Shown here: one piece after another, positions 5,906 to 9,408 of the stretch | Numbering within the stretch: position 1 is the stretch's first letter | Layout of the letters: every line of letters starts with the position of its first letter | NCBI GenBank assembly: GCA_963624095.1 | Contig: CAVFNZ010000098.1 | Span: 1 to 9,408, forward strand | Source: Phocaeicola_A sp963624095 | GTDB taxonomy: Bacteria > Bacteroidota > Bacteroidia > Bacteroidales > Bacteroidaceae | Reading direction: 5' to 3' | Length of the DNA: 9,408 bases | Notes under the pieces: model-generated | The model's database searches: none | What the model saw: the letters and a program-made list of their open reading frames with translations, nothing else | What the model was told of the DNA's origin: nothing | Made by a program: the position numbers and the translations under genes

Positions 5906-8095
5906 ATGTCAGAACTAAGATTCAGAGTCGTTGAATCGGCTTTTAAGAAAAAAGCGGTGGAGGTACCGACCCCGGCGGAACGTCCCTCTGAATACTACGC
6001 CAAGTATGTATTCAACAGAGAGAAGATGTTCAAGTACCTGCCCAGCAAAGTCTACCAGAAACTGATTGATGTCATCGACAACGGCGCGCCGTTGGACACC
6101 AGCATCGCCAACGAGGTAGCGGCAGGCATGAAGAAGTGGGCCACTGAAATGGGTGTAACACACTACACCCACTGGTTCCACCCCTTGACGGAGGGAACCG
6201 CCGAGAAGCACGACGCTTTCGTGGAGCACGACGGCAAGGGCGGCATGATGGAAGAGTTCTCCGGCAAGCTGCTCGTACAGCAGGAGCCCGACGCTTCGTC
6301 ATTCCCTAACGGCGGTATCCGCAACACCTTCGAGGCCCGCGGTTACAGCGCATGGGACCCCTCGTCTCCCGCGTTCATCGTGGACGACACGCTTTGCATC
6401 CCTACCGTCTTCATCGCCTACACGGGTGAGTCACTCGACTACAAGGCACCGTTGTTGAAAGCGTTGCGTGCCGTAGACAAGGCAGCGGTAGACGTATGCC
6501 ACTACTTCAACCCCGACGTGAAGAAGGTTTACTCTTACCTGGGTTGGGAACAGGAGTACTTCCTGGTTGACGAAGGCTTGTATGCCGCCCGTCCTGACCT
6601 GTTGCTGACCGGACGTACCTTGATGGGACACGAGTCCGCCAAGAACCAGCAGTTGGAAGACCACTACTTCGGCGCCATTCCTTCGCGTGTGGCCGCCTTC
6701 ATGAAAGACCTCGAAATAGAGGCGTTGAAGCTGGGCATTCCCTGCAAGACCCGTCACAACGAGGTTGCCCCCAACCAGTTTGAGTTGGCTCCCATCTATG
6801 AGGAGTGCAACCTGGCCGTAGACCACAACATGTTGATCATGGCTCTGATGCGTAAGATTGCCCGCAACCACGGATTCCGCGTACTGCTTCACGAGAAGCC
6901 GTTCAAAGGTGTCAATGGTTCGGGTAAGCACAACAACTGGTCACTGGGTACCGACACGGGCATCCTGCTCCACGCCCCCGGCAAGACACAGGAAGAGAAC
7001 CTGCGTTTCGTCACCTTCGTAGTAAACACGTTGACTGCGGTTTACCGCCACAACGGTCTGTTGAAGGCCAGCATCATGTCGGCTACCAACGCTCATCGTC
7101 TGGGAGCCAACGAGGCACCTCCCGCAATCATCTCCAGCTTCTTGGGCAAACAGCTTACCCAGGTACTCGACCACTTGGAAGAGACCACTACGGACGAGCT
7201 GATCAACTTCAGCGGCAAACAGGGAATGAAACTGGACATCCCGCAGATTCCCGAGTTGCTGATTGACAACACAGACCGTAACCGTACGTCACCCTTCGCC
7301 TTCACAGGCAACCGTTTCGAGTTCCGTGCCGTGGGTTCAGAAGCCAACTGCGCTTCCGCCATGATTGCGCTCAACACCGCCGTTGCCGAGCAGCTGATTC
7401 AGTTCAAGAAAGAGGTTGACGAGCTCATTGAGAAGGGCGAACCGAAGATGTCGGCTATCCTTGAGGTTGTACGCAAATACATCAAGATATGCAAACCTAT
7501 CCGTTTCGACGGCAACGGCTACTCTGACGAGTGGAAAGAGGAGGCCAAGAAACGCGGTTTGGACTGCGAGACCAGCTGCCCGATTATCTTCGACAACTAC
7601 TTGAAGGAAGACAGCGTGAAGATGTTCGAGTCTACCGGCGTCATGACCCGCGTGGAACTTGAGGCCCGCAACGAGGTTAAGTGGGAGATGTACACCAAGA
7701 AGATTCAGATTGAGGCACGCGTCCTGGGTGACTTGGCCATGAACCACATCATCCCTGTCGCTACCAGATACCAGAGCGGTCTTATCGACAATGTCTACAA
7801 GATGAAAGACCTCTTCCCTGCTGACGAATGCAAGGAACTCTCCGCTGAGAACATCCAGCTTATCCGCGAGATAGCTCAGCGCACCATCTTCATCAAGGAG
7901 CATGTCGACAAGATGGTCGAAGCCCGCAAGGTGGCCAACAAGATTACGGACGAGCGTGAGAAAGCCATCGCTTACCACGACAACATCGCTCCAATGTTGG
8001 AAGAAATCCGTTATCACATCGACAAGCTCGAACTGATTGTTGACAACCAGTTGTGGACGCTGCCGAAATACAGAGAATTACTGTTTATAAGATAA
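5906..8095 (+). CDS. glnN: Glutamine synthetase type III
   Basis: This enzyme catalyses ATP-dependent synthesis of glutamine from glutamate and ammonium in the cytosol. The 729-residue length and sequence fit GSIII, the large form first described in Bacteroides fragilis and distinct from the roughly 450-residue GSI. Active-site blocks appear in order: GWEQEYFLVD (213-222) with metal-binding glutamates, RHNEVAPNQFELAP (283-296), NGSGKHNNWSLG (337-348) with the catalytic-loop histidine region, and NRTSPFAFTGNRFEFRAVGS (459-478) with ATP- and glutamate-contacting arginines. The N-terminal region to about residue 170 and the helical C-terminal third are GSIII-specific. The GSI adenylylation-site context is not evident, so control is more likely transcriptional or by direct effectors. 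It is the last gene of the cassette, ending 44 bases before a terminator. Confidence 0.97.
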   Translation: MSELRFRVVESAFKKKAVEVPTPAERPSEYYAKYVFNREKMFKYLPSKVYQKLIDVIDNGAPLDTSIANEVAAGMKKWATEMGVTHYTHWFHPLTEGTAEKHDAFVEHDGKGGMMEEFSGKLLVQQEPDASSFPNGGIRNTFEARGYSAWDPSSPAFIVDDTLCIPTVFIAYTGESLDYKAPLLKALRAVDKAAVDVCHYFNPDVKKVYSYLGWEQEYFLVDEGLYAARPDLLLTGRTLMGHESAKNQQLEDHYFGAIPSRVAAFMKDLEIEALKLGIPCKTRHNEVAPNQFELAPIYEECNLAVDHNMLIMALMRKIARNHGFRVLLHEKPFKGVNGSGKHNNWSLGTDTGILLHAPGKTQEENLRFVTFVVNTLTAVYRHNGLLKASIMSATNAHRLGANEAPPAIISSFLGKQLTQVLDHLEETTTDELINFSGKQGMKLDIPQIPELLIDNTDRNRTSPFAFTGNRFEFRAVGSEANCASAMIALNTAVAEQLIQFKKEVDELIEKGEPKMSAILEVVRKYIKICKPIRFDGNGYSDEWKEEAKKRGLDCETSCPIIFDNYLKEDSVKMFESTGVMTRVELEARNEVKWEMYTKKIQIEARVLGDLAMNHIIPVATRYQSGLIDNVYKMKDLFPADECKELSAENIQLIREIAQRTIFIKEHVDKMVEARKVANKITDEREKAIAYHDNIAPMLEEIRYHIDKLELIVDNQLWTLPKYRELLFIR

Positions 8096-8139
8096 TACGA
8101 TATTATCTATTTCTTTTGTTGGTTGTTTTAAGTTTGAGG

Positions 8140-8170
8140 GGAGGGCTCTGCGAAGAGCTCTCCTTTTTTT
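8140..8170 (+). terminator. Intrinsic terminator after glnN
   Basis: A 10-bp stem with one G-T wobble is formed by 8140-8149 and 8154-8163, capped by a stable GCGA (GNRA-type) tetraloop. Seven T residues follow (8164-8170). It points with glnN and marks the end of the nitrogen cassette transcript. Confidence 0.92.
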
Positions 8171-8236
8171 GTCTTTACAACAATGCGAAGGCTGATGGGA
8201 CAAGTCCATTGTCACTGACATTCTTTCGCGGGAATA

Positions 8237-8268
8237 TTTTCACAAGAGACAAATAGACGTTACTTTTG
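8237..8268 (+). promoter_or_regulatory. Probable Bacteroides-type promoter of the phosphatase gene
   Basis: TACTTTTG at 8261-8268 matches the -7 consensus TAnnTTTG. A weak -33-like T-run lies at 8237-8240, with a 20-base spacer. The start codon at 8300 would follow a leader of roughly 25 bases. Its position just after the glnN terminator supports an independent transcription unit. Confidence 0.6.
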
Positions 8269-8299
8269 CGACTGCAATAACGATTAAAACCAACTGTCA

Positions 8300-8827
8300 A
8301 TGACAAAACTCTATCTGGTCAGACATGGTGAAACGGAAGAGAACGCCGCTCATGTCCTGCAGGGACATCTTCCTGGACACCTTTCCGCATTGGGCATCCG
8401 GCAAGTGCAGACCCTTAGTGAGGAGCTGAGTACAATCCATTTCGATGCCATGGTTTGCAGCGACTTGCAGCGTTGCGTCCACTCCGCCAACATTCTGAAC
8501 GAGCGGCTTCGACTACCCATGACGGTCACTCCCCTGCTTCGCGAACGGGACTGGGGCGGGTTCACGGGCAAGTCCATCCCCTCGATAAAGGGATTACCTT
8601 TCCCGGCTGACGTGGAGAGTGTGGAGGCGATGGCCGAGCGCGCCTCCCGATTCCTGGACTTTATCCGCGCCAACTACAACGGACAGAGCGTACTGGCCGT
8701 AGGTCATGGCCTGATGAACCGCATCATCCAATCCGTCCACTTCAACAAGCCGATGCAGGACATCGAGCGCATGCAAAACGCCACTTACCGCCTACTGGAA
8801 CTAAATGATTTATCTCCCTTAAATTAG
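8300..8827 (+). CDS. Histidine phosphatase (phosphoglycerate mutase-like) family protein
   Basis: The 175-residue cytosolic enzyme belongs to the branch of the phosphoglycerate mutase superfamily that forms a phosphohistidine intermediate. The catalytic motif LVRHGET (residues 6-12) supplies Arg8 and His9. SDLQRC (54-59) gives the second arginine, RERDWGGF (81-88) gives the acidic proton-donor region, and VGHGLMNR (134-141) gives the second catalytic His136. The protein is short and lacks the insertions of cofactor-dependent phosphoglycerate mutase, so a phosphatase is more likely (PhoE-, CobC- or GpmB-like). Sequence alone does not fix the substrate, and no cobalamin genes are adjacent. It has its own promoter and converges on the next gene with a 66-base gap in which I see no clear terminator. 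Confidence 0.88.
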   Translation: MTKLYLVRHGETEENAAHVLQGHLPGHLSALGIRQVQTLSEELSTIHFDAMVCSDLQRCVHSANILNERLRLPMTVTPLLRERDWGGFTGKSIPSIKGLPFPADVESVEAMAERASRFLDFIRANYNGQSVLAVGHGLMNRIIQSVHFNKPMQDIERMQNATYRLLELNDLSPLN

Positions 8828-8893
8828 CAGTTGCTTGAAAAATTCACTTACCCCAGTGCCGCTAATATTGTATACAGACGCTCTCCAGTCGCC

Positions 8894-9408
8894 TCACTTG
8901 TCTATCCATTTCTTGAGCATAGTTGACTTCTCCTTGCTCACAATAATTTTCACTCCAGGATAAGTTTTCAGGCGAACAGAGAGTTTGTAGGCAAAAAGAA
9001 AGTTTATGCGCTCTATGCTGTCAATGCTGACGATATACTGGCGATTGGCACGAAAGAACTTGGCAGGATTTAGTTGCGCCTCCACATCATTAAGAGAAAA
9101 GCTGAGTGCCATTGACTTGCCACTGTTCAAGAATGCGCGAGTAATACCGTTCTCGGTATATATATGGTTGATGTCCTGCACATTGAGCACGGTATAGCCG
9201 TCGTTGTTCTGCACGAGGAAATGCTCGCGATATTCCTGCTTCTTCAAGCCGAGCGAGGCCAGGAGGGCGGAATAGTCCTGCGAGGGTTGTTCGGAGACTA
9301 TCAGTTTCCTTGCCTTGTCCACGGCCTCTGTCAGTTCCTGCGGAACAATGGGCTTCTGCAGGTAGGCGATACCGTTGCTCTTGAATGCCTCCAGCGCATA
9401 CTCGTTGT
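8894..9408 (-). CDS. LytTR-type response regulator, 3' part only
   Basis: The visible 170 residues run off the right edge, so the N-terminus and phospho-acceptor Asp are not seen. The first 35 or so residues (ALEAFKSNGIAYLQKPIVP onward) are the end of a receiver domain with its conserved Lys-Pro. A short linker follows, then a LytTR DNA-binding domain. Its typical pieces are VLNVQDINHIYTENG, an alternating middle section, and FFRANRQYIVSIDSIERI near the C-terminus. An internal GTG near 9322 lies inside the receiver domain, and the frame stays open to the edge, so it is not the start. Such regulators in Bacteroidetes often pair with a membrane histidine kinase encoded upstream, which would be beyond the window. 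No functional link to the nitrogen genes is evident. Confidence 0.93.
   Translation of the reverse strand, partial: NEYALEAFKSNGIAYLQKPIVPQELTEAVDKARKLIVSEQPSQDYSALLASLGLKKQEYREHFLVQNNDGYTVLNVQDINHIYTENGITRAFLNSGKSMALSFSLNDVEAQLNPAKFFRANRQYIVSIDSIERINFLFAYKLSVRLKTYPGVKIIVSKEKSTMLKKWIDK

Noticed and set aside
8053..8256. A 67-codon plus-strand ORF across the glnN end and terminator
   Set aside because: It overlaps the glnN C-terminus in another frame and reads straight through the terminator hairpin. No coding signal is evident.
9042..9070. A TTGGCAC-like string resembling half of a sigma-54 promoter
   Set aside because: It lies inside the LytTR coding region on the opposite strand, lacks a proper GC element at the right spacing and does not face a nearby gene start.

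Overview
The window looks like chromosomal DNA from a Bacteroidales bacterium, most likely Bacteroides or a close relative. Four things point there. Glutamine synthetase is the large type III form. DAP is made through DapL plus DapF. Leaders are A-rich with no strong Shine-Dalgarno sequence. Two transcription units are preceded by the Bacteroides -7 element TAnnTTTG. I worked from sequence alone, so the genus is inferred.

Layout. Positions 2-63 hold the last codons of a plus-strand gene, closed by a strong terminator (109-161). Positions 64-909 form an unusually long stretch without a convincing intact gene. It contains three tandem 22-bp units, each palindromic, a GC-richer minus-strand fragment that looks like a decayed gene end (257-388), and then AT-rich DNA ending in a promoter (853-860). 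From 910 to 8095 all genes lie on the plus strand: dapF, dapL, an outer-membrane beta-barrel protein, a P-II regulator, an ammonium transporter and glutamine synthetase III. A hairpin terminator (8140-8170) closes the series. A separate unit (promoter 8261-8268) encodes a histidine-phosphatase family protein. It converges on the 3' end of a LytTR-type response regulator that runs off the right edge.

How the genes work together. The core is a nitrogen-assimilation cassette. The barrel protein may admit small solutes across the outer membrane, Amt carries ammonium across the inner membrane, P-II senses nitrogen and energy status and probably gates Amt, and GSIII fixes ammonium into glutamine. 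Directly upstream, DapL and DapF use glutamate-derived nitrogen to make LL- and then meso-diaminopimelate for peptidoglycan and lysine. No terminator is obvious between dapF and glnN except a structured leader before the P-II gene. The genes could therefore be read through, with internal control at that leader.

The least ordinary items are the shortened, altered T-loop of P-II, the folded leader in front of it, a TACATATTAA element repeated before both amt and glnN, and the tandem palindromes near the left end. I found no CRISPR array, insertion sequence, tRNA or rRNA, and no clearly new multi-gene system.
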